Shown: in pieces, positions 1 through 9,180 of the stretch
How positions within the stretch are numbered: position 1 is the first letter of the stretch
How the letters are laid out: each line of letters begins with the position of its first letter
Source of the DNA: Lachnospiraceae bacterium
GTDB taxonomy: Bacteria; Bacillota; Clostridia; Lachnospirales; Lachnospiraceae
Length of the DNA: 64,000 nucleotides
Assembly: GCA_023664345.1 (NCBI GenBank)
Contig: JAMPFQ010000008.1
Location: 1 to 64,000, forward strand
Direction: 5' to 3'
Program-made: the position numbers and the translations under genes
Notes under the pieces: generated by a model
Told to the model about the DNA's origin: nothing
Database searches by the model: none
Seen by the model: the letters and a program-made list of their open reading frames with translations, nothing else

Positions 1-51
1 TCTCCGCGAAGCAGCCCTTGCTGCGAGCGGCTAGAAACTCTTCTCACACTT

Positions 52-2937
52 TTACATTTCATTGGATATTCCCGCATCTGGAGCGTCCGCCGTGCCCGTG
101 ATCAGTTCATCCTCTTCCGCCAGGCCGTAATAATATTTGATGATATCCCTTGCGGCCTGTGCTGCGTGATCCGAAGAATATCCGAACGGGATCCTGACGG
201 TGAGGGATATCTCCGGTTCCTCGTAGGGCGCGTAACATATGAACAGCGCGTGGTTGGGCCTGGATGAGGTCTGCTCCGCGGTACCGGTCTTGCCCGCCAC
301 ATTGACCGCCAGATCGGCGAAATAGGATTTATTCTCCACCACCTGGCGCATGCCCAGATGGATGGCGTTCCAGTATTCCTGCGGAAGTTCCACCATATTG
401 CGGATGTCCGGCTCAGATTCCCGGATCACCGTGCCCTCGGAATCGGTGATCTTGTCGATCAGTGTCAGGTCGTAACAAGTTCCGCCGTTTGCCACCGTGG
501 TCACATACCGGGCCAGTCCCGCGGTAGTATAGCTGTTCCCGCCCTGTCCGATGGCGGAACGCGCCGGGTCGATATTAGAGAAGTCCGGCTCGTATTCCGT
601 GATCTCAACGCCGGATTTCTCCGTCAGCCCGAACAGATCCGCATACCGATAGAGGGTATTTAATCCCTCAGTCTCGTTATAAACTCCGGATTGGATGGAA
701 AGCTGGTATCCCACGTTATAAAAATAGTAGTTGCAGGAATCCCTGATGGCCGTGACCAGGGTCTCGTTTCCGTGCCCGGTACGCCTCCAGCATCTGGGCG
801 ACGGAGTGATCTCTTCGAAAGTACCGGTACAATTGACCCTCTGATAGAGGTCGATAACGCCCTCCATCAGTCCCGCCGTGGCGGAGACCGCCTTGAAAGT
901 GGAGCCCGGCGCCGCCTTATACTGGGTGGCGTAATTCAGCTGGGGACTTGATTTATCGGCGTTCAGCTGGGCATAATATTCCGCATCGATGGAATTGGCC
1001 ATCTTGTTATTGTCATAGCCGGGATAGGAAACCATGGCCAGCACGTCCCCCGTGTTCACATCCGTGATCACCACAGATGCGTTGCAGGGATCCAGGGCAA
1101 GCTGTGCCGGGGTGATATCCAGATTTGTAATGCGGTTCATCATGAAATCATAGGCTTTCAGCCTCCCGGCGTACAGGGCCTCCTCGTCCTCCAGGGGGAT
1201 CTCTATCCGGTTCTGCTCACAGAGGATCATGCACACATCTTTTCCCGTAATCACATCCGTCAGGAGCATATATTTATAAAAACGCTTCTGAAATTCCGTA
1301 TTCCTGTCTACGGACGCAATGATATAGTCCAGAAGCTTGGCATATATTTCCGTGGAATCCGAGTATTTGTCATCCAGATCCAGCTTACTGACATCTATCC
1401 AGTTCTGGGCGATACAGTATTTGAGATACTCGTTCAGGCTGATCACCTCGTCCGTGGCCCAGGCAATCTGTGTGGCGTCATTGGGATCGATGGCTTCGCT
1501 CATGATCACACCGCTGCGGTTCAGCAGGGTCACGATATTGCTCTGGTATACCTGATACTCCTTTATCAGTTTATTGTAGGGCGTCAGTCCATCCGTCAGT
1601 TCATAGAGCAGCGTATCGTAGACTTTCTGTTTATATGCCAGATATTTTTCATACACCTGACGCTCTGTCTCGTCAGCATTTTCTGAAGCCATATGCTTCA
1701 TATCGATGATGCTGTTATTGAACATGGCAAAATAGACATCATAGATCGGGATCTTGATCTCCGCGCTGCCGGAACCGGGCGCAGCCACATATTCCTTTGT
1801 ATTGATGATCTTGCTGGACACCAGGCCGGCAAGCTTCTGCTCCATGATACTGTAAACGGCCTTTGTCAGTTCCTTATCAATGGTCAGGTAAACATCCTGG
1901 CCGGACAGCGGTTCCTGTGTCTCCAGAATGGTGATCACTTTGCCCATGTTGTCCACCACTACCTTTTCATAACCTTTCCGCCCCTGGAGCGTGGTCTCCA
2001 GATAGGCCTCGATGCCGCTCTTGCCTACCACGTCATTGATATTATATGTATCAGTGCTGCCGGTAACTTCCGCCATCTCCCCGTTCAGTTCCGTCAGTTC
2101 ATCAGAAGATATCTTGCCCGTGTATCCAAGGATATGGGCAAAATACTTGCTGTCCACATATTTGCGGATGGTATCCTCCTCGATCCTGACGCCCGGAAGC
2201 ACATCAGAATTCTCCAGGATCACGGCCCTGGTCCTCTCATTCACGTTGGTGGCAACCGTGGTACCGATATATTTCCGGTAGGAGGTAAGGCTCATGGCAT
2301 AGCGGATCGTCACCATCTTCAGCCAGTCCTCCCGGGAATAGCCCTGCCCCGGGAAAAACTGGCTCCTGGAATCGTCCGGATCCTCGTATTCCCCGATGGA
2401 AAAGCGCCTGGTACCGCTCAGATACTCCATAACTTCCGTGGCCGTGGCGGTGCGCTGCGCGTCATCCAGATCCCCCACCGCAGGATGCCCATAGACATCC
2501 GCCAGGAAACGCAGAAGGCTTGTCCCCTCGGCGGTGTACGCAAAATCCCCGTCCTCGTCGATATAGATCTTAAAGTCGGTGATCACGTTGTCGCCGTTCT
2601 TCTCCACCATCTGGATCAGGCGGAAAATGGTCTCGTTCAGATTTCTGTTCTTGGAACTGCCGGATTCAAAAACATCCTCGATCTTCACGGAATACGCCAG
2701 TTCGTTGTAAGCAAGCAGTTCCCCGTTCCTGTCATAGATATTTCCCCTTGTGCTGGCGATATCCCTGGTCTTCTCGATCTGTAAAATGAAATCGTTCAGA
2801 TACTCCTCCCCATGAACGATCTGCAGGTCGAAGCAGCGGTATATCAGCACACCGCCAAGTACACAGAAAAGCAGGGTCAGCAGGGTCAGCCTGCTTGTCA
2901 ATATGCTGACTATCTTATCTTTAAATTCATCAAACAA
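52..2937 (-). CDS. mrdA: Penicillin-binding protein 2 (elongasome transpeptidase)
   Basis: Class B penicillin-binding protein that cross-links peptidoglycan during cell elongation. One N-terminal membrane anchor lies at about residues 15-35, followed by the dimerisation region. The transpeptidase motifs are all visible: SxxK in APGSTFK (Ser679, Lys682), SCN at about Ser734, and KTGT at 883-886. At 961 residues it is far longer than the usual 600-750. The extra length is a charged, mostly helical segment of about 240 residues between the start of the transpeptidase domain (about 355) and the typical VVITDVNTGDVLAM stretch. It starts with TTG, overlapping the end of mreD by 8 nt, so it is the last gene of the mre operon. 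Function is near certain; the role of the insert is unknown. Confidence 0.95.
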   Translation of the reverse strand: MFDEFKDKIVSILTSRLTLLTLLFCVLGGVLIYRCFDLQIVHGEEYLNDFILQIEKTRDIASTRGNIYDRNGELLAYNELAYSVKIEDVFESGSSKNRNLNETIFRLIQMVEKNGDNVITDFKIYIDEDGDFAYTAEGTSLLRFLADVYGHPAVGDLDDAQRTATATEVMEYLSGTRRFSIGEYEDPDDSRSQFFPGQGYSREDWLKMVTIRYAMSLTSYRKYIGTTVATNVNERTRAVILENSDVLPGVRIEEDTIRKYVDSKYFAHILGYTGKISSDELTELNGEMAEVTGSTDTYNINDVVGKSGIEAYLETTLQGRKGYEKVVVDNMGKVITILETQEPLSGQDVYLTIDKELTKAVYSIMEQKLAGLVSSKIINTKEYVAAPGSGSAEIKIPIYDVYFAMFNNSIIDMKHMASENADETERQVYEKYLAYKQKVYDTLLYELTDGLTPYNKLIKEYQVYQSNIVTLLNRSGVIMSEAIDPNDATQIAWATDEVISLNEYLKYCIAQNWIDVSKLDLDDKYSDSTEIYAKLLDYIIASVDRNTEFQKRFYKYMLLTDVITGKDVCMILCEQNRIEIPLEDEEALYAGRLKAYDFMMNRITNLDITPAQLALDPCNASVVITDVNTGDVLAMVSYPGYDNNKMANSIDAEYYAQLNADKSSPQLNYATQYKAAPGSTFKAVSATAGLMEGVIDLYQRVNCTGTFEEITPSPRCWRRTGHGNETLVTAIRDSCNYYFYNVGYQLSIQSGVYNETEGLNTLYRYADLFGLTEKSGVEITEYEPDFSNIDPARSAIGQGGNSYTTAGLARYVTTVANGGTCYDLTLIDKITDSEGTVIRESEPDIRNMVELPQEYWNAIHLGMRQVVENKSYFADLAVNVAGKTGTAEQTSSRPNHALFICYAPYEEPEISLTVRIPFGYSSDHAAQAARDIIKYYYGLAEEDELITGTADAPDAGISNEM

Positions 2938-3448
2938 ATTTCTGCGCTCTCTTTCTTTCTATCGCTTCCAGCTTCCCGTTGACCAGCAGGATAAGAGGAT
3001 ACAGGAAGATTGTGACGACAATCGTATAGATCGCCTCCGGAAGAATCACATGGGTAAGATAATAGTTGAACTCAAACCTGCCCCGCAGCAGGAACATCAG
3101 GAAGTAACACAGGATCCCGTAGGACAGGTCGCTGACCACGATCAGGGCAATAGGAAGCTTGATATCCTCCGGATAAAAGATCCTGCTGAACTTGCCGTTC
3201 AGATAACCTATGTACATCAGCACCAGGGCGTAAAACCCCAGAAAACTCCCAAAAAATATGTCGCTCAGCAGCCCACAGAAAAATCCGATGATAAGCCCCT
3301 CTTTCTCTCCCCGCATGAACCCGAAAGAGGAAGTGAGTATGATCATCAGATTGGGGATGATCCCCGCGAACGCCAGGCTGTTGAACACACTGCACTGCAA
3401 TATAAAACATATCAAGACAAATAAGGTAACGATGAACTTTCTGAGCAT
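2930..3448 (-). CDS. mreD: Rod shape-determining protein MreD
   Basis: Small integral membrane protein (172 aa) of the elongasome, linking MreC and the wall-synthesis enzymes to MreB filaments. The sequence is mostly hydrophobic with about five membrane segments and has the MreD-like pattern LAFAGIIPNLMIIL followed by a Gly/Phe-rich GFFCGLLSDIFFGSFLGFYAL stretch split across helices two and three. It sits 10 nt downstream of mreC and overlaps the TTG start of mrdA, so the three are translationally linked. MreD is weakly conserved, so the assignment rests partly on position between mreC and mrdA. Confidence 0.9.
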   Translation of the reverse strand: MLRKFIVTLFVLICFILQCSVFNSLAFAGIIPNLMIILTSSFGFMRGEKEGLIIGFFCGLLSDIFFGSFLGFYALVLMYIGYLNGKFSRIFYPEDIKLPIALIVVSDLSYGILCYFLMFLLRGRFEFNYYLTHVILPEAIYTIVVTIFLYPLILLVNGKLEAIERKRAQKFV

Positions 3449-3458
3449 TGGAGCTTTT

Positions 3459-4328
3459 TCACCTTTCTACTGTCTGTTTCAGATCCGTGATGACCAGGAC
3501 CTCGCTGAGATGCTCAAAGTCAACTGCCGGGGTGATCAGACCGGATTTTGTCAGATTGTTGTTATCTTTATTGATGGTGTTGATATATCCGATCAGTATG
3601 TTGGGAAGATATTTGTCGCTGATATCGGAAGTCACAACCTTATCACCCTCCACTACCTTGTTCTGGCTGTCCACCAGCTGACTGAACGTGATACAGTTAT
3701 CCGCCATCAGTTTCAAGTCTCCCGTGACGGTGAGATTATCTTCGGTAGAAAGCGTCATGGCGCTGACATTGACATTATCGGAAATAACGGAAGTCACTTT
3801 CGACCAGTTAGGCCCCACGGAAGTGATCCTGCCCACCAGACCGCCGCCGGCAATGACGTTCATATCCACCGCCAGACCGTCCTCCGTACCCTTATCGATG
3901 ATGAAAGCGGAATACCAGTTCCCGGAATCCCTGGCGATGATCCTGGCGCCCACCTTGTCGTATTCGCCGTACTGCTCATCCAGTGCCACCAGTTCCCGCA
4001 TCCGGTTCAGTTCGTATTTATCCTGCTGGAGCAGCGTGTTCTCCTCGGTCAGGGCAGCGACCTCTTCCCGCAGCCGGGCATTTTCGTCCAGCAGCGTCCT
4101 GATCTGCACCAGTTCCTCCGAGCGGCTTGAAAGCCAGCCGCCCACCTTGCTGATCCCCTGCTGGAAAGGTACGATGACATATCCCACCGCCGTGTTCAGC
4201 GGGCGGTTGAACACATCTGTCCCAAATGTGACCAGCATCAGGCCGGTGCACAATATGGTCAAAATCAAAAGGAGATATTTACTCGGTAAAGTAAATCTCT
4301 CCCCTTTTCTTTTTATGATCGGGCTCAT
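3459..4328 (-). CDS. mreC: Rod shape-determining protein MreC
   Basis: Bitopic scaffold protein (289 aa) of the elongation machinery. A short basic cytoplasmic tail is followed by one membrane helix (about residues 17-37), a coiled coil (about 65-115) rich in Glu, Leu and Arg, and then the double beta-barrel domain with the family pattern ARIIARDSGNWYSAF and GLVGRI. The ATG overlaps the mreB stop codon by 4 nt (ATGA), which indicates translational coupling. Length and domain order are normal for the family. It acts outside the membrane, where it contacts PBP2, encoded two genes downstream. Confidence 0.95.
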   Translation of the reverse strand: MSPIIKRKGERFTLPSKYLLLILTILCTGLMLVTFGTDVFNRPLNTAVGYVIVPFQQGISKVGGWLSSRSEELVQIRTLLDENARLREEVAALTEENTLLQQDKYELNRMRELVALDEQYGEYDKVGARIIARDSGNWYSAFIIDKGTEDGLAVDMNVIAGGGLVGRITSVGPNWSKVTSVISDNVNVSAMTLSTEDNLTVTGDLKLMADNCITFSQLVDSQNKVVEGDKVVTSDISDKYLPNILIGYINTINKDNNNLTKSGLITPAVDFEHLSEVLVITDLKQTVER

Positions 4329-5335
4329 TTACTCATCCCTTCGATTGCATAGGCTACAGATTTATAGTTGTCGTCCTTGATGATCTTGGCCAGCCCCATA
4401 ACAACGCTTGTGACGGGATTCTCGGCAACATTCACTTTCAGCCCCGTCCCTGTGGCAAGGCGCTCCGCCAGATGGCTCACCTGTGATGCGCCGCCGGTGA
4501 GGTAGACGCCGTGACGGTAAATGTCTGCCGCCAGTTCGGGGGGCGTTCTCTCCAGGATCACTTTCACGTTGTCGATGATGGTGTTGAAATGCTCTTCCAG
4601 GCACTGATCCACCAGCTTGGTAGGGATCTCCCTCTCCACCGGAAGCCCGGTCACGATGTCCCGGCCATAGACTACGGCGCCCTGTTCCGCCCTCTCCAGT
4701 TCACTGAGGGATATCTTCACCGTCTCCGCAGTCTTGCCGCCGATGATCAGGCTGAATTCCTTGCGCACGGCGGCCCGGATCGCTTCATCAAATTTCAGTC
4801 CGCCTGTCTTGATCAGACGGCTCAGCACGATGCCCCCCAGGGACAGGATGGAGATCTCCGTGGTCTCATAGCCCACGTTCACCACCAGGACACCCTGGGA
4901 ATTCTTCACGTCGATCTCCAGGCCCAGACCGTCCGCGACGGCCTTTTCCACCACCATGATCTTCTTTGCCTTGACGTTGGCGTCCCTGATCAGGTCGTAA
5001 AAGGCACGCTTTTCCACCTCCGTAACGTCCGTGGGGACCGCGATGAAGAAATCGGCGGGCTTGCTGTTGCCTTTCTGCAGGTCGCCGATAAAATAGCGTA
5101 CCAGTGTCTCCATATTCTTGATATCGGCAATGACACCATTGGACAAAGGATAAGAAATATGAATATTGCTGGGCGCTTTCTCATACATTTCAAAAGCGGA
5201 GTCGCCATAGGCGAAAAGCGTATTTTTATTCTCAATGGCGATCATGTTCTTTTCCACCAGGACATGATCCTCGCCCCTGCTGTAAATCTTGATGTTGTTG
5301 GTACCGAGATCGATACCGAATGCGTTGTTTGCCAA
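4325..5335 (-). CDS. mreB: MreB/Mbl-family actin-like cell shape protein
   Basis: Bacterial actin (336 aa) that forms membrane-bound filaments and guides lateral wall synthesis. The N-terminal phosphate-binding loop GIDLGTNNIKIY (about 7-18) and the C-terminal VYLTGGASQVSHL adenosine motif are clear. The start is a TTG behind AAAGGGG; no better ATG is available, and the next residues match the usual MreB N terminus. The gene lies between radC and mreC, the standard arrangement. Whether it is orthologous to MreB or the Mbl/MreBH paralogues cannot be settled here, but mreC and mreD directly downstream favour MreB. Confidence 0.92.
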   Translation of the reverse strand: MANNAFGIDLGTNNIKIYSRGEDHVLVEKNMIAIENKNTLFAYGDSAFEMYEKAPSNIHISYPLSNGVIADIKNMETLVRYFIGDLQKGNSKPADFFIAVPTDVTEVEKRAFYDLIRDANVKAKKIMVVEKAVADGLGLEIDVKNSQGVLVVNVGYETTEISILSLGGIVLSRLIKTGGLKFDEAIRAAVRKEFSLIIGGKTAETVKISLSELERAEQGAVVYGRDIVTGLPVEREIPTKLVDQCLEEHFNTIIDNVKVILERTPPELAADIYRHGVYLTGGASQVSHLAERLATGTGLKVNVAENPVTSVVMGLAKIIKDDNYKSVAYAIEGMSK

Positions 5336-5372
5336 AACAAAAGCCCCTTTCTTAACGTATTTATATCACATT

Positions 5373-6071
5373 TTATAAAAGCAGCGCTTCCTTGAAGCTG
5401 GTATATCGGTTATCGCCGATGATGATATGATCCAGCAGCGGGATATCCATTTTATCACATAATTCCTTTAAGTTGGCGGTCAGTTCCAGATCCGCCCGGC
5501 TGGGAGTCGGATCTCCGCTGGGATGATTGTGCACCAGCAGGATGTTGACTGCGTTACATTGGAGCGCTGCCAGAAAAATCTCCCTCGGTGAGATCAGGGA
5601 CATCCTCACGCTTCCCTCGGAAAGCTTCTGCTCCGAGATGATCTGAGTCTTGGCGTCCAGACAGACTAAGATCGCGCATTCCGTCCTTTTATGCCGCAGT
5701 TTTTCCATAAAGTAATCCGCCACCTGCCCCGAACTGTTGAAACAGTCCCCTTTCTTCGCGGTGGCCGCGCTCATCCGCATGGTCAGCTCCGTGAGGCATT
5801 TCAGCTTCACCGCCTTGACTTCACCGATCCCTTTGATGGCCTGAAGATCTTTCAAGGACACATCGTAAAGTCCCAGCAGCCCCTCCTTGGGGTATTTGGC
5901 CAGTGAAAGGACCTGTTCCGCCAGCTGCATGGCATTGCAGTCTTTTGTGCCGGTGCGGATGATGATCGCCAGCAGTTCCGCCTCCGTCAGATTCTCCGGC
6001 CCAAACCGCAGGAATCTTTCGTAGGGGAGCATCTGTGCCTGATAAGATGATCTGTTGTTTTCGGTTGCCAT
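5373..6071 (-). CDS. radC: RadC/UPF0758 family JAMM protein
   Basis: RadC-like protein (232 aa), full length. The N-terminal half contains a helix-hairpin-helix-like segment (LQAIKGIGEVKAVKLKC, about 72-88). The C-terminal half has the JAMM metalloprotease-like metal motif HNHPSGDPTPS with its following Asp (about 180-195). The biochemical role of the family is unsettled; the old link to RecA-dependent repair is not secure. It starts at ATG behind GGAG and lies 37 nt upstream of mreB, as in many Firmicutes, so it is probably co-transcribed with the cell-shape genes. Confidence 0.92.
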   Translation of the reverse strand: MATENNRSSYQAQMLPYERFLRFGPENLTEAELLAIIIRTGTKDCNAMQLAEQVLSLAKYPKEGLLGLYDVSLKDLQAIKGIGEVKAVKLKCLTELTMRMSAATAKKGDCFNSSGQVADYFMEKLRHKRTECAILVCLDAKTQIISEQKLSEGSVRMSLISPREIFLAALQCNAVNILLVHNHPSGDPTPSRADLELTANLKELCDKMDIPLLDHIIIGDNRYTSFKEALLL

Positions 6072-6116
6072 ATCTTTCTCCCTGCAACCTTCTCCGACTG
6101 ACAGGACATGGCAGGA

Positions 6117-6356
6117 CTATCTGATAAAACGGTATACTACCAGCGCTATCACTACTCCGATGACGCTTGCGATGGTGATCTGGATGGTAAGCCCGAACGT
6201 CAATACGAAAAATCCCAGATCCAGGACCATGGGGGAGCTCAGCCCAAAGGATTGTCCGTAGTTTAAGAAGCTTCCCTCAAAGAACGTGCCTATGAAACGG
6301 CCGATCACAAATCCCACCAGCACCAGCAGGACCAGTACCCAATTGACTCTTCTCAA
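6117..6356 (-). CDS. DUF4321 small membrane protein
   Basis: Seventy-nine-residue protein with two hydrophobic segments (about 6-24 and 46-75) separated by a short loop, of the DUF4321 type, recognised by the motif GRFIGTFF and its place just before radC-mreB. It starts with TTG behind GAGG; there is no alternative ATG upstream in frame. Function is unknown. It is the first gene after a promoter-like sequence at 6439-6467, so it probably heads the radC-mreBCD-mrdA transcript. Conserved position beside mre genes suggests an envelope role, but that is inference. Confidence 0.8.
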   Translation of the reverse strand: MRRVNWVLVLLVLVGFVIGRFIGTFFEGSFLNYGQSFGLSSPMVLDLGFFVLTFGLTIQITIASVIGVVIALVVYRFIR

Positions 6357-6438
6357 AGTATTTCCTCTTCTTTTTCATTCATTGTATTTCGGAAAAGCTT
6401 TCCTGCCCAATGGAAGCATTTCCCTCATACGTCTTATT

Positions 6439-6467
6439 ATCATACCACAAATTTGAAAACCTGTACA
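6439..6467 (-). promoter_or_regulatory. Candidate sigma-A promoter of the mre operon
   Basis: On the minus strand, TGTACA (6462-6467), a 17-nt spacer, and TATGAT (6439-6444) preceded by TG as an extended -10 element. It lies between the end of the PLP-enzyme gene and DUF4321 and faces the cell-shape operon. Confidence 0.55.
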
Positions 6468-6498
6468 TAAGATTCATAGAATTTATTTTGAGGTTTTT

Positions 6499-7812
6499 CT
6501 ACAAAAGTTTTTGTAGCCGGTCGATATCCACCAGTCCGGCGTCCACCAGCGACTGCAGGGACTTCAGGATACCGAACCTGGCGTGCTGCCAGGTAAGGCC
6601 CCCCTGGAAATAGACGGCGTAGGGCGGCTTGATGGGGCCGTCCGCGGACAGTTCGATGGAGGAGCCGGAGACAAACGCCCCCGCCGCCATGATCACCTTC
6701 GCGTCATAGCCCGGCATGTCCCAGGGTTCCGGAGTCACATGGCTGTCCACCGGCGCCGCCGACTGGATCCCCCGGCAGAATGCGATCACGCCCTCCGGCC
6801 GGCCGAACGTGACCGCCTGGATGATGTCGTGTCTGCTCTCGCTGCCGTTCGGAACCACGGCAAAGCCCAGCTTTTCGTACAGGTTCGCCGCAAAGACGGC
6901 GCCTTTTAATGCGCCTGCGGTGACGGTAGGAGCCAGGAACAGTCCCTGGTAAAAGTCTTTCAGGATGCCCAGGGAGGCGCCCACTTCCTTACCAAGGCCC
7001 GGTGAAGTCAGGCGGAACGCGGCGTTCTCCACGAAAGTCTTCTTTCCCGCGATATAGCCGCCGATGGGAGCCAGCCCGCCGCCGGGATTCTTGATCAGAG
7101 AACCCACCACCAGATCCGCGCCCACATCACTGGGTTCCCGCTCCTCCACAAATTCACCGTAACAGTTATCCACCATGCAGATCACATCGGGCTTGATCCC
7201 TTTGATAAAAGCAATCAGTTCCCCGATGCGCTCCACGGAAAGGGTGGGTCTGGTCTGGTATCCCTTGGAGCGCTGTATGGTCACAAGGCGGGTCTTTTCG
7301 TTGATGCCTTTCCTGATATTGTCGTAGTCAAAGCTTCCGTCCGCTAAAAGGTCGGCCTGTCTGTAGGTGACGCCGTATTCCGCCAGGGAGCCCCTGGAGG
7401 GGCGGATGCCTATGACTTCCTCCAGGGTGTCATAGGGCTTTCCCACCGGGGAAAAGAGTTCGTCTCCGGGGCGTAAGTTGCTCATCAGGGCCAGGGCCAG
7501 AGCATGGGTGCCGCAGGTGATCTGGGGGCGCACCAGGGCGTCCTCCGTGTGGAAGATGTCCGCGTAGACAGCCTCCAGGGTGTCCCGGCCAAGGTCGTTG
7601 TAGCCGTACCCGGTGGTTCCCAGCAGACAGGCCTCGCTGACCTGGTTTTTCTGCATGGCGTGGAGTACTTTCAGCTGGTTGTATTCGGCGACAGAGTCTA
7701 TCTGTTGGAAGCGGGGCTGCAGCTGCTCGGCGATGGCGCTTCCGTAGTCGTAGACTTCCGGGGAGATGCCCATGGTATGATAGAGTGCTTTGGTGTGTTC
7801 TTTGGTGGTCAT
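6499..7812 (-). CDS. PLP-dependent methionine gamma-lyase / aluminium-resistance family protein
   Basis: Full-length (437 aa) fold-type I PLP enzyme of the family often labelled methionine gamma-lyase or aluminium resistance protein. Visible features are the substrate-loop GTTGYGYNDLGRD (about 63-75), VDNCYGEFVE holding the Asp that contacts the PLP ring (about 217-226), and the probable Schiff-base lysine in SLIKNPGGG (about 240-248). C-S lyase activity on methionine or cystathionine-like substrates is a family inference, not shown for most members. ATG start behind GAGGA. The stop codon is part of a small palindrome followed by T residues, a weak terminator. In Clostridia this gene often sits near miaA, as here. 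Confidence 0.85.
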   Translation of the reverse strand: MTTKEHTKALYHTMGISPEVYDYGSAIAEQLQPRFQQIDSVAEYNQLKVLHAMQKNQVSEACLLGTTGYGYNDLGRDTLEAVYADIFHTEDALVRPQITCGTHALALALMSNLRPGDELFSPVGKPYDTLEEVIGIRPSRGSLAEYGVTYRQADLLADGSFDYDNIRKGINEKTRLVTIQRSKGYQTRPTLSVERIGELIAFIKGIKPDVICMVDNCYGEFVEEREPSDVGADLVVGSLIKNPGGGLAPIGGYIAGKKTFVENAAFRLTSPGLGKEVGASLGILKDFYQGLFLAPTVTAGALKGAVFAANLYEKLGFAVVPNGSESRHDIIQAVTFGRPEGVIAFCRGIQSAAPVDSHVTPEPWDMPGYDAKVIMAAGAFVSGSSIELSADGPIKPPYAVYFQGGLTWQHARFGILKSLQSLVDAGLVDIDRLQKLL

Positions 7813-7855
7813 GGTATGGGTTCCTCTTTTCGTTGTTGGGTTTCTTGCAAGGGAC

Positions 7856-8008
7856 GGAGCAGGGGCGGCGGGGCATTTTCCGCGACGGCTCGATGGGCGT
7901 TCCGATGAGCCTCAATGCGCGGCAATGCTCGCCAGCCGGCTCGCCTTGCCAGAGTCTCCTCTCCACATCTCGCTCACGCCGCAGAAAATACCCCGCCGCC
8001 CCTGCTCC
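7856..8008. repeat. Palindromic element with 25-bp inverted arms
   Basis: Positions 7856-7880 and 7984-8008 are inverted copies of a GC-rich 25-mer beginning GGAGCAGGGGCGGCGGGG, matching at 24 of 25 positions. The 103-bp interior is GC-rich and contains further short inverted repeats. It occupies the upstream region of the PLP-enzyme gene. No coding potential is seen. Confidence 0.75.
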
Positions 8009-8017
8009 TGTTTACTG

Positions 8018-8041
8018 CAATTTCTATTTCTATTTCTATTG
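8018..8041. repeat. Short tandem hexamer repeat
   Basis: The hexamer ATTTCT is repeated about four times, running into the stop codon of the acetyltransferase gene that begins at 8539. Repeats of this kind can vary in copy number by slippage. Confidence 0.6.
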
Positions 8042-8539
8042 AAACATGCTTCTTTCATAAACCATTCGGATTTCTATATTAGCTGTGCCGAGCATGATTT
8101 CTGACTCTGTTCCATCCATGTGGAATCCATAGCGTTCATAGAAACGGATCGCACCGTTATTTCCCTTCAATACCCACACAGCAATTTTCCCGTAATCAGA
8201 AAGTTTATCGAGCGCGGCGGTCATTAGTCCGTATCCGACTTTTCTGCCTTGATATTCTGCAAGGACATATATGGAGAAGATCTCGCCATGCGCGGGAAGC
8301 GTTTCATCACGGTAAGGACCGTATCCCACAAAGCCGATGACCTTCTCTCCATCTTTTGCAACCATGATGTTGTCCGGCCATTTGTGCGCGATATCTGTGC
8401 ATTTCTCAAGGGTGGTCTGGTTCAAATATGCGGTGTCAATAAGACCGGTGTAGGTTTCGTGCCAGGATTTGTAATGCACATATCCTTTGCCGTTTATCTC
8501 ATCTTCGCTCTCCATTTTTTTGAGGATGTATTGAATCAT
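8036..8539 (-). CDS. GNAT family N-acetyltransferase
   Basis: Single GNAT domain (167 aa from the chosen start). The acetyl-CoA binding segment is YVLAEYQGRKVGYGLM, followed by the typical C-terminal GAIRFYERYGF motif. I chose the ATG at 8539 because AGAGG lies 8 nt upstream; the reading frame stays open for 21 more codons but without a ribosome binding site. The acceptor substrate cannot be inferred. It lies 77 nt downstream of the 2H phosphoesterase and may share its transcript. Confidence 0.8.
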   Translation of the reverse strand: MIQYILKKMESEDEINGKGYVHYKSWHETYTGLIDTAYLNQTTLEKCTDIAHKWPDNIMVAKDGEKVIGFVGYGPYRDETLPAHGEIFSIYVLAEYQGRKVGYGLMTAALDKLSDYGKIAVWVLKGNNGAIRFYERYGFHMDGTESEIMLGTANIEIRMVYERSMFQ

Positions 8540-8616
8540 TTCCATTTCCTCTGAAATTTTATATTTGTAATTGCAATGATAGCCCGTCTTTAACAGGTAC
8601 ATGATTAAATTAATTG

Positions 8617-9156
8617 TTAAGTTTCCAGATCTATCGTAAACACTTCCTCAACCGGAAATGTAACTTTTACCAATCCTATGGATACGAATTTACCGCTCAT
8701 TTTTCTAAATTCATGAAGCAGCAGGTCGCTTGCTTTAAAAAAGGCATCATCCGTATCCTCGCCGGTCAATGCAATGGTGCAATGCGGCACCCACCTGTCC
8801 GGGCAATACCATTCCCAGCCTTTTGTATCAAAACAATCTAATGTTTCATGCAGTTCCCGGTGGAATTGATACATACCGCTGTTCATTACGGGCGATACAA
8901 AAATGGTTCTGCTATCGTTAAACATTCCGATCGAACCTATATATGCCGGCATGACCTTATGCTTTTTGGCAAATGCTCCCAGTCTCTCCATGCATTTCCT
9001 TTCCTCCACATCCGTAAAACATGCCAATGTAAGATGGGGCCTTGTTTTCCACTCTAAAAACTTAGTGCTGATCTTTTCAGCGGCAACCTTTTTTGCCAGG
9101 TCGCAAAGTTTCTGTTCTGTTTCATTGTCAAAATACAGTTCTATTGCATATTGCAT
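8617..9156 (-). CDS. 2H phosphoesterase / 2'-5' RNA ligase family protein
   Basis: Protein of 179 aa with the two histidine signatures of the 2H superfamily: HLTLA (about residue 41) and HCTIAL (about residue 123). Members cleave or ligate 2'-5' or cyclic phosphodiester bonds in RNA or nucleotides; the substrate here is unknown. The ATG at 9156 follows GGAGG with 8-nt spacing; an upstream in-frame ATG at 9180 overlaps the miaA stop codon but has a poorer site. It directly follows miaA, so a link to tRNA metabolism is possible but only positional. Confidence 0.75.
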   Translation of the reverse strand: MQYAIELYFDNETEQKLCDLAKKVAAEKISTKFLEWKTRPHLTLACFTDVEERKCMERLGAFAKKHKVMPAYIGSIGMFNDSRTIFVSPVMNSGMYQFHRELHETLDCFDTKGWEWYCPDRWVPHCTIALTGEDTDDAFFKASDLLLHEFRKMSGKFVSIGLVKVTFPVEEVFTIDLET

Positions 9157-9180
9157 TTTCCATACCTCCGTCGCTTTCAT

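Noticed and set aside
1693..2784. Long open frame of 363 codons on the plus strand
   Set aside because: It lies wholly inside mrdA in antisense. The protein is rich in His and Gly with no domain, as expected from the codon bias of the minus-strand gene. Similar antisense frames (for example 9151-10329, 34072-35226, 49564-50484) were rejected for the same reason.
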